Origin: Methylococcaceae bacterium UBA6146
GTDB lineage: Bacteria > Pseudomonadota > Gammaproteobacteria > Methylococcales > Methylomonadaceae
Length of the DNA: 64,000 nucleotides
Assembly: GCA_002422395.1 (NCBI GenBank)
Contig: DIUY01000011.1
Location: 272,132-336,131 of the forward strand
Direction of reading: 5' to 3'
Made by a program: the position numbers and the translations under genes
Notes under the pieces: generated by a model
Seen by the model: only the letters and a program-made list of their open reading frames with translations
What the model was told of the DNA's origin: nothing
Databases searched by the model: none
Part shown: positions 52,812 through 60,876 of the stretch, in pieces
How the letters are laid out: each line of letters begins with the position of its first letter
How positions within the stretch are numbered: position 1 is the first letter of the stretch

Positions 52812-53256
52812 ACGCAGTGGCCATAACTTTTTTGACGACGACCGGGCGGCCGCAATGGTTGAACATAAAAAGGTGCTGGGTTTTGTTGATCAGCCCTAAC
52901 GACAGCAAAAAACAGCCGATGGCACTGCCCGCCTGCCATAAATCTGCGTGGCTGTTATCCGCCAGCAAGCTATCGGCTAAGCCGGCACCCACGAACAGCG
53001 CCACGAGCGGTGCCAAGTACAGCAGAACCGCTGCGCGTAGCAACAGGCTTTCATCAATGGCGACAATAACTTGGTCGCCGACGCTGAGCGCCAAGCCGTT
53101 GTCTACGGGCACGGGTTTGGCCTTGAGCACACTGCCCACGGCATGGGTGGCACAGCCTGCTTTTTGTTGGCAGCCACCGCACGCGCTTTGTTGGGTACCG
53201 GTCACCCAGACCTGATGGTTGGCTATTTTCACTACGGTTGCCAGTTCTTCTATCAT
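52792..53256 (-). CDS. rseC: RseC/MucC-family protein
   Basis: 154 residues. N-terminal beta domain with CGGCQQKAGC (Cys motif of SoxR-reducing RseC proteins), then two membrane segments (VLLYLAPLVALFVGAGL and SAIGCFLLSLGLI). RseC works with Rnf/Rsx electron transfer; no rnf genes are in this window. Overlaps the Rieske gene stop by 4 bp. Confidence 0.82.
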   Translation of the reverse strand: MIEELATVVKIANHQVWVTGTQQSACGGCQQKAGCATHAVGSVLKAKPVPVDNGLALSVGDQVIVAIDESLLLRAAVLLYLAPLVALFVGAGLADSLLADNSHADLWQAGSAIGCFLLSLGLINKTQHLFMFNHCGRPVVVKKVMATAYECLGD

Positions 53257-53630
53257 GGTGTGTCCTCAGCTATCAGCAGCAGATGCTTCTCGGAAAAATA
53301 GACAACGCCATCCAGTGTTTGGAGCCGCAACGCTTGCAAACGCTGGCCCAAACACACGGGGCTTTGGCATTCGCCAGTTTTGGGGTCGAAGATAAACCCG
53401 TGCATGGAGCAGCGTAAAAACTGTCCTGTCTCATCAAAAACCGCGTCCTGCTCACAATTTAACGGGCGGTGCATGTGCATACAGTGATTGACGTAAGCGT
53501 AAGCCTGATTGTCAAACAAAAAGATGAGCGCGGAACATGCGCGGCCTTTAAACGTTATTGGGCGGGTCAAATACGGGACGGCCTGCAACTCGTGCCAGGC
53601 ACAAATGGCTTTGAGTTTGCCGTTATGCAT
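53253..53630 (-). CDS. Rieske [2Fe-2S] domain protein (nif-linked)
   Basis: 125 residues from the ATG at 53630; further upstream frame overlaps nifF. Cluster ligands are C-x-H in HCMHMHRPL and C-x2-H in RCSMHGFIFD, correctly spaced for a soluble Rieske ferredoxin. Possible extra electron carrier for nitrogenase. Five bases downstream of nifF. Confidence 0.85.
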   Translation of the reverse strand: MHNGKLKAICAWHELQAVPYLTRPITFKGRACSALIFLFDNQAYAYVNHCMHMHRPLNCEQDAVFDETGQFLRCSMHGFIFDPKTGECQSPVCLGQRLQALRLQTLDGVVYFSEKHLLLIAEDTP

Positions 53631-53634
53631 GCCC

Positions 53635-54168
53635 TTAAGCCCACATCGCCTGCATGTCCTTAAGCCACGCATCCAAGCGGCTTTGGGTCAAGTCTTTTTG
53701 GTTCTCCTGGTCGAGCGCCAAGCCTACGAACAGCTCATCGACAATAGCTTTGGAGAGGTTGAAGTTATAGCCTTCGGTGCTGCATTCGCCGATGATGGTC
53801 GCGCCACATTGTTTGAAGCTGTCATAAAGGTAAAACATGGCGCTGACAAAGTCGTCGGGATAGCTCTTTTGGTTGCCCAAACCGTAAATGGCGACGGTTT
53901 TGCCCGTGAAGTCGTACCCGGCCAATTTAGGCAGGAATTCGGCCCAGCTTTCCGTCGCGGCACCGGTCGCCAAGCCCGGCAATTCGCCGTCGCCGTAAGT
54001 CGGCGCACCTAAGATCAGCATATCGTATTTCAGCAAATCTTCCACGTTGGCGTTACGGACGTTGACAGGTTTGGCGGCCAGATCGGAACCAAGCAAGGTT
54101 GCGATGTCTTTGGCAATCCGCCGCGTGTTGCCGGTGTCGGTGCCGAAAAAAATGCCTATTTTTGTCAT
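53635..54168 (-). CDS. nifF: Flavodoxin NifF
   Basis: 177 residues from the ATG at 54168 (MTKIGIFFG); further upstream frame overlaps the glutaredoxin fusion. FMN loop GTDTGNTRRIAKD, APTYGDGELPG and GLGNQKSYPDDFVSAM are long-chain flavodoxin motifs. Electron donor to nitrogenase Fe protein. Confidence 0.93.
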   Translation of the reverse strand: MTKIGIFFGTDTGNTRRIAKDIATLLGSDLAAKPVNVRNANVEDLLKYDMLILGAPTYGDGELPGLATGAATESWAEFLPKLAGYDFTGKTVAIYGLGNQKSYPDDFVSAMFYLYDSFKQCGATIIGECSTEGYNFNLSKAIVDELFVGLALDQENQKDLTQSRLDAWLKDMQAMWA

Positions 54169-54179
54169 GGATGCCGACC

Positions 54180-54797
54180 TTATAGTTGTATCTGCAACAA
54201 CCCGCCTGTAGGCGCGGTCTGTTTGGCTTGCCATTCTTCAGGCGTGTAGGCCAACACACTGACGGCATGTAGCTTGCCGGAGGCCAGCGGCGCCTTCAGC
54301 GCCGCCAACACGGATTGCTGTTTTTTCACCAACGGCAAACCGGCGAAACTGGCGCTGATGACGGTTAAGGTCAGATCGCAACCCGCACCATCGACAATCA
54401 CTTGGGCATCGGCAAGGTCTTGCTTGATAAGTTGCTCGACTTCCGCCACGCTCAAATGCTCGCCGCTAGCCGTTTCGTTGGTCGGTTTGGCGGATTCCAG
54501 CAAGGGCATCAGGCTGCCGTCGTTGTACATTGCTTCAATAATGTCGCAGCCGCCGACCAGCTCGCCGTTGACGAACAATTGCGGGTAAGTGGGCCAATGC
54601 GAAATGCTGGGCAGTTTCTCGCGGATGAACGGCGCGGCCAACACATTGACAAAGGTGTACGGGATGTTGGTCTGCTTAAGTATGCCCACCGTTTTACCGG
54701 AAAAGCCGCATTCGGGTTTGTCGGGCACGCCTTTCATGTACAGGATGATGGGGTTGTTTGCCAGTTGTTCGCGGATTTTGTCTTCGGTGGTTTTCAT
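54180..54797 (-). CDS. Monothiol glutaredoxin fused to BolA domain
   Basis: 205 residues. Residues 1-105 are a Grx4-type monothiol glutaredoxin; the CGFS motif is in KPECGFSGKTVGI and the glutathione pocket in WPTYPQLFVNGELVGGCDI. Residues about 115-195 resemble BolA/IbaG (VDGAGCDLTLTVISASFAG and LHAVSVLAYTPEEW). Grx4 and BolA normally act as separate partners that carry [2Fe-2S] clusters; here they are one protein within the nif cluster. Probably an Fe-S carrier for nitrogenase. Confidence 0.85.
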   Translation of the reverse strand: MKTTEDKIREQLANNPIILYMKGVPDKPECGFSGKTVGILKQTNIPYTFVNVLAAPFIREKLPSISHWPTYPQLFVNGELVGGCDIIEAMYNDGSLMPLLESAKPTNETASGEHLSVAEVEQLIKQDLADAQVIVDGAGCDLTLTVISASFAGLPLVKKQQSVLAALKAPLASGKLHAVSVLAYTPEEWQAKQTAPTGGLLQIQL

Positions 54798-54832
54798 GAT
54801 TTTCCTATAGTGTTTGGTTGAGGTGTATTGAT

Positions 54833-54952
54833 GAACCCCAACATTATTCTGAGAGTTGTTGGGGTTCGTTACTTCTACTGTTGACTTAAGCCGCGCTCCC
54901 CCTATCCTTCGACAAGCTCAGGGAAAACGGAATGGGCATTAAGTCAACAGTA
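54833..54952. repeat. Hairpin plus MITE-like element between clpX and the Grx-BolA gene
   Basis: Hairpin gaaccccaac / gttggggttc at 54833-54867, then a 14-bp inverted pair (tactgttgacttaa, 54876-54889, and 54939-54952) enclosing cttcgacaagctcaggg, a motif common in bacterial dispersed repeats. No coding content. Confidence 0.65.
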
Positions 54953-54989
54953 TTGTCGTTACCCCACCCCAATTTACATTGGTTAAGAA

Positions 54990-56267
54990 TTATCCGGCTT
55001 GTTCCCGACGTAGCTCGTCGGTCTTTTTCTCCAGCTTGACTTCACCTAGGCCATTGACGACCTCGGCATCGACAACGCATGCCTCCACGTCGTCCCTGGA
55101 CGGGATGTCAAACATGGTCTTGCGTAAAATTTGCTCCATGATGCTGCGCAAGCCACGTGCGCCGGTTTCGCGTTCAATGGCTTTTTGGGCGATCCCTATC
55201 AGCGCATCTTGTTCGAACCGCAGTTCCACGCCCTCAAACGCGAACAATTGCTGGTATTGCTTGACCAGCGCGTTCTTAGGTTCGGTCAAGACGCGGATCA
55301 GGGCGTCAACATCCAAGGGTTCCAACGGCGCCAATACTGGAAAGCGGCCAATAAATTCAGGGATCAGGCCGAACTTGCGTAAATCGCTGGGTTGCGTGGC
55401 GTTGAGCATGGCTTCCAGGTTGGGCTTTTCGCTGGCTTGGTTGACGCTGGCGTGGAAACCAATCGCGGTGTTGGTTGGCACCAGACGTTTTTCGACATGC
55501 TTTTCCAAACCGGGGAACGAGCCGCCTGCGATGAACAGGATATTGCGGGTGTCCATAATCAGGTCAACGCCATCCTTGCTGTGGCGGCTTTTGTTCGGTA
55601 GCTTGACGTGCGAGCCTTCGACCAAGCGCAACAAGGCTTGCTGTACGCCTTCGCCGGACACGTCACGCGTTCCGGTCGGTTGTTCGGGGCTACGGGCGAT
55701 TTTGTCGATTTCGTCCAAATAGACAATGCCCCATTCGGCGTTCGCCATATTGCCTTCGGCGACATCCAATAATCTGACCAGAATATTTTCCACGTCGTCA
55801 CCGACATAACCGGCTTGCGTCAGCGTGGTGGCATCGGCGACGACAAACGGCACACCGACGATTTTGGCGAGGGTGCTGGCAAGCAGGGTTTTGCCTGTGC
55901 CGGACGGGCCGATCAGCAACAGGTTGGATTTGCCGATTTCGACATCTTTATCAAATTGCCCCAAACCGGCATCACCGCTTTCGTGTTTTAGGCGTTTGTA
56001 GTGGTTGTACACCGCCACCGCCAAGATTTCTTTGGCGAGTTGTTGGCCGATGACGTATAGGTCAAGATGTTCCTTTATTTTTGCGGGGATGGGCAAATCG
56101 GCCTGCATTTTCGACAGTTCCTTTTTGCGGCTCCAGTTGCTGACCACCTGATGCGCCAGCGCCACACACGCCCCGCAAATATAACCTTCCGCACCGGCGA
56201 TAAGCGGTATGGAAGCGGATTGTTCAATACCGCAAAAAGAGCAATGTTTGAGTTCTTTGATGGTCAT
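54990..56267 (-). CDS. clpX: Nif-linked ClpX paralogue
   Basis: 425 residues from the ATG at 56267 (MTIKELK). N-terminal zinc module CSFCGIEQ...CGAC. Walker A GPSGTGKT, Walker B YLDEIDKIA and GARGLRSIMEQ sensor 2 region. As in Azotobacter, this is a second ClpX beside nifM-nifF. It may remodel or turn over nitrogenase assembly factors. No clpP is adjacent. Confidence 0.93.
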   Translation of the reverse strand: MTIKELKHCSFCGIEQSASIPLIAGAEGYICGACVALAHQVVSNWSRKKELSKMQADLPIPAKIKEHLDLYVIGQQLAKEILAVAVYNHYKRLKHESGDAGLGQFDKDVEIGKSNLLLIGPSGTGKTLLASTLAKIVGVPFVVADATTLTQAGYVGDDVENILVRLLDVAEGNMANAEWGIVYLDEIDKIARSPEQPTGTRDVSGEGVQQALLRLVEGSHVKLPNKSRHSKDGVDLIMDTRNILFIAGGSFPGLEKHVEKRLVPTNTAIGFHASVNQASEKPNLEAMLNATQPSDLRKFGLIPEFIGRFPVLAPLEPLDVDALIRVLTEPKNALVKQYQQLFAFEGVELRFEQDALIGIAQKAIERETGARGLRSIMEQILRKTMFDIPSRDDVEACVVDAEVVNGLGEVKLEKKTDELRREQAG

Positions 56268-56297
56268 GATGGCTTTCCTCACTGTTTGGGAATGTGG

Positions 56298-56337
56298 TTT
56301 GCTGGTTACCAAGCTTCGGCTTGGTAACCAGCAAACC
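56298..56337. repeat. Strong hairpin between nifM and clpX
   Basis: Perfect stem about 56299-56336: tttgctggttaccaagc with gcttggtaaccagcaaa, loop ttcg. On the plus strand this is a UUCG tetraloop; on the transcribed minus strand the loop is CGAA. May stabilise upstream nifWZM mRNA or lower clpX expression. Confidence 0.8.
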
Positions 56338-56343
56338 TAAACT

Positions 56344-57237
56344 TTAATGCCGTTGCCCGTCCGTTGTTTTAGCCAAGCTTGCTATCCATGCCCGTTGGCA
56401 AGTCCGTTTGGCGCGTTCTTTCATGACTTGGCGTATTTTCGGCGTGGCTTTTTGGAGCGACAAGGTTTCCGGTTTTTGTATCTGTTTGCATAACACCAGA
56501 TGGAAGCCAATTTCCGATTCGACGGCGGCGCTGATTTCACCTGCTTTCATTTTGAACAAGACGGCATCCAGTTCAGGATAAAGTTTGCCGCGCGGCACGA
56601 AACCCAGCACACCGCCTTGCAACGCCGTCGGGCACTCGGAATGTTTTAACGCCAAGTCAGCGAATTTATGGGGTTTTTTCTGCAATTTTTCGCCGATTTC
56701 TTGGATGCGGCGCAACGCCATCTCGCGGGTGTTTTCGGGATAGTCGGGATTGATGCTGATAAGAATATGCCAGGCTTCGCGCAGTTCCGGTTTTTGGAAT
56801 TGCTCGGGGTGCAGGTGGTAATAAATGCCGATTTCCACCTCACTGGCATCAGGGGCGCGGGTGCCAATCAGTTCCAGTACGGTGTCAACTTTGCATTGCC
56901 GCTGCAAAGCGTTATATAAGCCGGTTTCATCAAGCTGGTTCTTGTCCAGCTCCGCCAAGAACATCGCCTCGTCCTCATAACGGCCAAAGATTTCCTGATA
57001 GGCGCGTTGCACGTCTTGTTCGCTAATGACCACGGTGGCGGCTTCTGGGGAGGCGAGTATCCGGGTTTCAAGCAGGTGTTCATTGGCTGCTTGCCGACGC
57101 GCTTGAGTCAATTCCGCGTCGTTAAGTTCGCTGGGGGCTTTTTTAAATAAGGCCAAAGCCGCTCTTAACAGCGTGTAAGCCTCGGTGCCAAGCGGGTTGT
57201 TGGCGGTGCGGGGCGCAGCTTTAACAGTCACGTTCAT
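56344..57237 (-). CDS. nifM: NifM peptidyl-prolyl isomerase
   Basis: 297 residues. N-terminal helical part, then a parvulin-type domain (AWHILISINPDYPENTREMA, then FADLALKHSECPTALQGGVLGF and GEISAAVESEIGFHLVL). NifM matures the nitrogenase Fe protein. Follows nifZ by 2 bp. Confidence 0.93.
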   Translation of the reverse strand: MNVTVKAAPRTANNPLGTEAYTLLRAALALFKKAPSELNDAELTQARRQAANEHLLETRILASPEAATVVISEQDVQRAYQEIFGRYEDEAMFLAELDKNQLDETGLYNALQRQCKVDTVLELIGTRAPDASEVEIGIYYHLHPEQFQKPELREAWHILISINPDYPENTREMALRRIQEIGEKLQKKPHKFADLALKHSECPTALQGGVLGFVPRGKLYPELDAVLFKMKAGEISAAVESEIGFHLVLCKQIQKPETLSLQKATPKIRQVMKERAKRTCQRAWIASLAKTTDGQRH

Positions 57238-57239
57238 GG

Positions 57240-57719
57240 CTAAAACTCCGGTTCATTAAAAGTTTCAGGATGGGCGGGGGCAAGGGCGCTTTCAGGCACT
57301 TGCAGCAAGCGTCCTCCGAAAGCGACGTGGTACTGGATCAGGGCATCGTCGCGGATCACTTTTAAGACTTCGCCTTCACTGTCTTTGGCAACCAGCACTT
57401 GGCCGCGCGAACCTAAATCCAAGGTGCAGACGACCTTGTCGCGGAATTCAAAACGGCTGGGATTCCACGGCTCATCGGCACTTATCAACTCTTCCAAGCG
57501 GCAGCCGACCATGATGTCTTGGCTAAGGAAATGGACGGTAAAAATCACCTGGTCTTGCAAGAACGTGCCGACATTGATCACATGTCCGACACTGCCGCGC
57601 CGCACCAACAACACGCCGACATCCAAGCCGGGGTAAGTGCCGTCATTACGGACGTTGCGGGTGACGCGCACCGATTCGCCAAAATCGAAGCGGCCTTCAT
57701 CAAAACGTTCCGGTTTCAT
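57240..57719 (-). CDS. nifZ: Nitrogenase maturation protein NifZ
   Basis: 159 residues. F..GE.VR....RNDGTYPG, then VGVLLVRRGSVGHVINVGTFLQ, is the NifZ beta-barrel pattern. Needed for P-cluster formation in the second half of NifDK. ATG overlaps the nifW stop by 4 bp. Confidence 0.94.
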   Translation of the reverse strand: MKPERFDEGRFDFGESVRVTRNVRNDGTYPGLDVGVLLVRRGSVGHVINVGTFLQDQVIFTVHFLSQDIMVGCRLEELISADEPWNPSRFEFRDKVVCTLDLGSRGQVLVAKDSEGEVLKVIRDDALIQYHVAFGGRLLQVPESALAPAHPETFNEPEF

Positions 57720-58030
57720 GTTTTTATGTCGCTTAACGAAACAAAGGCGGTTTGCGGCTCATCCATGTGAAAAACCTTAAAGACTTTTTCGGTCTGGGCG
57801 TCAGATTCGACAAAATCCTGGTAAGCCCGTAGCAGCAGTTTGCTGTAAACCGCCCGCAGCGCCGCTTCTTCTTGCGGCATACTGTCCGCACCTTGCTGTA
57901 AATAGTCATGAAACCGTTGCAGGATATGCAGGCGGTTGACATGCACGACGGTTTGGTCGTAATCCAGTTGGAAATACTGCAAGAAGTCTTCAGCGGACTC
58001 CAATTCTTCCATTTCTTCTGCAAAACTCAT
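57716..58030 (-). CDS. nifW: Nitrogenase-stabilising protein NifW
   Basis: 104 residues. LESAEDFLQYFQLDYDQ and VNRLHILQRFHDYL are the family blocks; the length is usual for NifW. Interacts with NifZ and NifDK during P-cluster maturation. Confidence 0.94.
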   Translation of the reverse strand: MSFAEEMEELESAEDFLQYFQLDYDQTVVHVNRLHILQRFHDYLQQGADSMPQEEAALRAVYSKLLLRAYQDFVESDAQTEKVFKVFHMDEPQTAFVSLSDIKT

Positions 58031-58057
58031 GGTTGTTCTCCGCTAAGGGTTTAAAAA

Positions 58058-58168
58058 TTAAAGGGGGCCGACTAAGGCTGCGTCTTGCGCCAATAAGTAA
58101 ATGGCTAAGATTATGAATGCGGCACAGGCCATTATGGTGATTAATGAATTGGGTTTTTCTTTTAACAT
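58058..58168 (-). CDS. 36-residue membrane peptide in nif cluster
   Basis: Short frame with ATG at 58168 and TAA at 58058-58060, preceded by a strong ribosome site AAAGGAG. The peptide begins MLKEKPNSLITIMACAAF, has a single hydrophobic helix over roughly residues 9-27, a short basic head and an acidic patch QDA before the end. It lies between nifW and the TPR gene. The size and layout recall small subunits such as CydX, but no homology is claimed. Confidence 0.65.
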   Translation of the reverse strand: MLKEKPNSLITIMACAAFIILAIYLLAQDAALVGPL

Positions 58169-58184
58169 GGGTTTGGCTCCTTTT

Positions 58185-58217
58185 GTAGGTTGGGGTTCGT
58201 TCCTCACCCCAACCTAC
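58185..58217. repeat. Hairpin repeat (gtaggttggggt / accccaacctac)
   Basis: Perfect 12-bp stem immediately upstream of the small membrane peptide's ribosome site on the minus strand. Related stems lie at 37160-37185 and 54833-54867. Confidence 0.75.
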
Positions 58218-58226
58218 ATTTACTTA

Positions 58227-58257
58227 TTTATGCCCTATGGGTATTCCGGCTTACGCC
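58227..58257. repeat. Short repeat motif at the end of the TPR gene
   Basis: Motif tatgccctatgggtattccgg then cttacgcc, matching the one at 48351. It contains the stop codon of the TPR gene. Confidence 0.6.
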
Positions 58258-58754
58258 GCTTCCATCCGGCATTGGTTCAACAAATCCAACAACGCTTGCG
58301 CCCCAATCCGGTCTTTGCTATCCAGGGCAACCAATTTCTCGAAAATCCCTTGGCTTTCATCCAGCAACCCTAAGCGCATGTGCAAAAAGCCAATGGCTTT
58401 CAGCGTGAACAGATAGAGCCTGACTTGGGTCAACAACGCGGTGGGCGCGGCCTGCAAATGTTCAAGCTGCAATTGCCGCCAATCTTCAGGAAAATCCACC
58501 AGCGGCCTAATCACCGCCAAGGCTTTTAGGGTTGCCGCCAAGGCATCGTCCAAGCGGTGTTGGTAGTAATAAAACCGGTTTAGCGCCACCAAGACATTCA
58601 AAGAATTCGGGGCTTTAAAATAGGCTTGCAACAAAGGCAATTCAGCCTCGCCCGTGGCGTAATTTTCCGATGCCAAGGCGAGTAATTCCTGGACGCCTGC
58701 GACATCGGTTTCTTCAAAATATAAGCCTTGCGCTTCAAAATCCAATAAGTCCAT
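58251..58754 (-). CDS. TPR-like nif-linked protein, paralogue of 35231-35713
   Basis: 167 residues. Helical repeat region with LVALNRFYYYQHRLDDALAA, LYLFTLKAIGFLHMRLGLLDE and ALDSKDRIGAQALLDLL, mirroring the gene near nifX. Likely an adapter for nif assembly proteins; no catalytic motif. The last residues are coded inside a repeat motif. Confidence 0.6.
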   Translation of the reverse strand: MDLLDFEAQGLYFEETDVAGVQELLALASENYATGEAELPLLQAYFKAPNSLNVLVALNRFYYYQHRLDDALAATLKALAVIRPLVDFPEDWRQLQLEHLQAAPTALLTQVRLYLFTLKAIGFLHMRLGLLDESQGIFEKLVALDSKDRIGAQALLDLLNQCRMEAA

Positions 58755-59534
58755 CTACAACCTCGCCGCCACTTTTACCGGACTGTCTTTTTGCGACGTG
58801 CAAATGCTTTCTGCATCGCACGTCTGGCATTCTTCAGCGGTTGTGGTTTTTTGTAATTGCGCTTGCTTCGCTTCCAGCTCGTCAATGCGTTCTAGCAGGC
58901 AAGAAATGGCTTTGCCTACCGGGTCGGGGATTAGATGATGGTCCAAATCTATCCCGTGTTTGTTTTGGATTTTAGTACCCTTGCTTTGGATAATGCGTCC
59001 AGGGATGCCGACCACGGTGCAGCAATGCGGCACATCTTTTACGACGACAGAATTGGCGCCGACACGGACGTTGTTGCCAAGGGTGATTGGGCCTAGGATT
59101 TTCGCGCCGGAACCGACCAAGACGTTGTTGCCCAAGGTCGGATGGCGTTTTTCTTTGTTCCAGGTCGTGCCGCCCAAGGTCACGCCGTGATAGAGCGTGA
59201 CATCGTTGCCTATTTCGGCGGTTTCGCCAATGACCACGCCCAAGGCGTGGTCAATAAACAGACGCCGCCCTATGGTCGCGCCCGGATGGATGTCCACGCC
59301 AGTCATCCATTTGGCAAACGCCGACAACACCTTGGCCAGCAATTTCCAGTCCGCCTTCCATAAGCGGTGGCTGATGCGGTGCATCAACACCGCATGGACA
59401 CCGGAATAAGTCAGTATAATTTCCAAGACGCTGTAAGCCGCCGGATCACGGCCAAACACGCAATGCACATCTTCATGGCACTGGGCGAGCAGGCCTAATG
59501 GTTTGTCCGCCGCCGCTTGTGTTGGCATCACCAT
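58755..59534 (-). CDS. nifP: Nif-linked serine O-acetyltransferase NifP
   Basis: 259 residues from the ATG at 59534; GTG and ATG codons nearby give alternatives. CysE fold: IHPGATIGRRLFIDHALGVVIGETAEIG, then GVTLGGT and the left-handed hexapeptide repeats LGNNVLVGSGAKILG / LGNNVRVGANSVV. Makes O-acetylserine for cysteine needed in Fe-S cluster synthesis. The C-terminus carries unusual Cys pairs (CQTCDAESIC). Confidence 0.9.
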   Translation of the reverse strand: MVMPTQAAADKPLGLLAQCHEDVHCVFGRDPAAYSVLEIILTYSGVHAVLMHRISHRLWKADWKLLAKVLSAFAKWMTGVDIHPGATIGRRLFIDHALGVVIGETAEIGNDVTLYHGVTLGGTTWNKEKRHPTLGNNVLVGSGAKILGPITLGNNVRVGANSVVVKDVPHCCTVVGIPGRIIQSKGTKIQNKHGIDLDHHLIPDPVGKAISCLLERIDELEAKQAQLQKTTTAEECQTCDAESICTSQKDSPVKVAARL

Positions 59535-59539
59535 GACCA

Positions 59540-59701
59540 CTACCTTAAGCTCCAGCCGGTCTTGCCAGGAATAGGCGCACCCGGAATGCGGAAAAACGAA
59601 CCCGGAAAACGGTCATCATCCAAGCCCGTCAGTTCGTCGGCTTCCGTGCTTTCGGCGTCGACCAGATAACGGTCAACCAATAACTCAAATTCTTCGTTCA
59701 T
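59540..59701 (-). CDS. Small hypothetical protein between nifV and nifP
   Basis: 53 residues from the ATG at 59701. It overlaps the last 17 bp of nifV and ends within the start region of nifP. Acidic N-half (DAESTEADELTGLDDDRF) and a Gly/Pro-rich C-half (FFRIPGAPIPGK). No known domain. Coupled translation on both sides supports a real gene. Confidence 0.6.
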   Translation of the reverse strand: MNEEFELLVDRYLVDAESTEADELTGLDDDRFPGSFFRIPGAPIPGKTGWSLR

Positions 59702-60836
59702 GATAATCACCCTCATTTGTTTGCTGAAAACGGTGCAGGTCGGCTGCACTGGGCGCATGTTTATGTTCGCTGACAAAACGCCTGACCTGTAGCAACAGCG
59801 TCTGCGCCTGCTGGCGGCTGATGCTGATGCCGAGTTGCTGATAGGCATGGATCACGCCTTGGGTGCCCGAATGCTTACCTAACACCAGTTGGTGGCTACG
59901 CCCGACTATCGCCGGGTCTACGCCTTGGTAATTGTGCGGGTCTTTCAACAAGCCATCGACATGGATGCCCGCCTCGTGGCTGAAAACGTTTTTGCCGATA
60001 AGGCTCTTGCGGGTGCCGATAGCGTCGCCGGAAGCATTGGCAACCAAGGCCGACAAGCTGGGGAACTGCTCCAGCTGGACGCCGGTGCCAAAACCATACA
60101 GTTGTTTTAAGCCTACGACGACTTCTTCCAACGCGGCATTGCCCGCGCGTTCGCCCAGCCCGTTGACGGTGGTATTGACATGGGTCGCCCCTGCAAGCGC
60201 CGCGGCGAGGGTGTTGGCGGTTGCCAATCCCAAATCATCGTGGGCGTGCATTTCAATATCCAAGTCGGTGGCGGTGCGTAGGTTTTTGATTGCCTCGAAC
60301 ACGCCAAACGGTTCCATAATGCCCACCGTATCGGCAAAACGGATACGCGAAGCGCCCGCCCGTTGTGCCGCTTCCGTCATTTGCACGAGAAAATCGGTAT
60401 CGGCGCGGGAGGCGTCTTCCATGCCGACACACACTTCAAACCCCATGCTTATGGCTTCTTGCACCAGTGCGTCGATGGTTTGCAACACCCATGCACGGCT
60501 TTGTTTGAGTTTGTGTTGGATATGCTGGTCGGAGGCGGAAATGGACAAATCCACGCTATGCACATCAAGTCCGATGCAAGCGTGCAGATCCTCGCGGCGC
60601 ATCCTCGACCAAACCAGTAATTTGGTCGGCAAACCCAGTGCGGCAATCGCCCGAATTTCTTCCCGTTCCACTGCGCCCATCGCCGGAATGCCTATTTCCA
60701 GTTCCGGTACGCCCAATGCCGCCAACTGAGTGGCTATCGCCAGTTTTTCGTCCAGAGAAAAGGCGACGCCAGCGGATTGTTCGCCGTCCCTGAGCGTGGT
60801 GTCGTCGATGGTGATGTGGCGGGTTTGGGGTTTCAT
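59685..60836 (-). CDS. nifV: Homocitrate synthase NifV
   Basis: 383 residues. DDTTLRDGEQSAGVAFS at the N-terminus is the family signature; HAHDDLGLATANT and GLGERAGNAALEEV are catalytic/metal motifs. Condenses acetyl-CoA and 2-oxoglutarate to homocitrate, the organic ligand of FeMo-co. First gene of its operon. Confidence 0.96.
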   Translation of the reverse strand: MKPQTRHITIDDTTLRDGEQSAGVAFSLDEKLAIATQLAALGVPELEIGIPAMGAVEREEIRAIAALGLPTKLLVWSRMRREDLHACIGLDVHSVDLSISASDQHIQHKLKQSRAWVLQTIDALVQEAISMGFEVCVGMEDASRADTDFLVQMTEAAQRAGASRIRFADTVGIMEPFGVFEAIKNLRTATDLDIEMHAHDDLGLATANTLAAALAGATHVNTTVNGLGERAGNAALEEVVVGLKQLYGFGTGVQLEQFPSLSALVANASGDAIGTRKSLIGKNVFSHEAGIHVDGLLKDPHNYQGVDPAIVGRSHQLVLGKHSGTQGVIHAYQQLGISISRQQAQTLLLQVRRFVSEHKHAPSAADLHRFQQTNEGDYHERRI

Positions 60837-60876
60837 GGGTCTTTAAGGAAATCAAAACAGGGTTGATAATCTTAAA

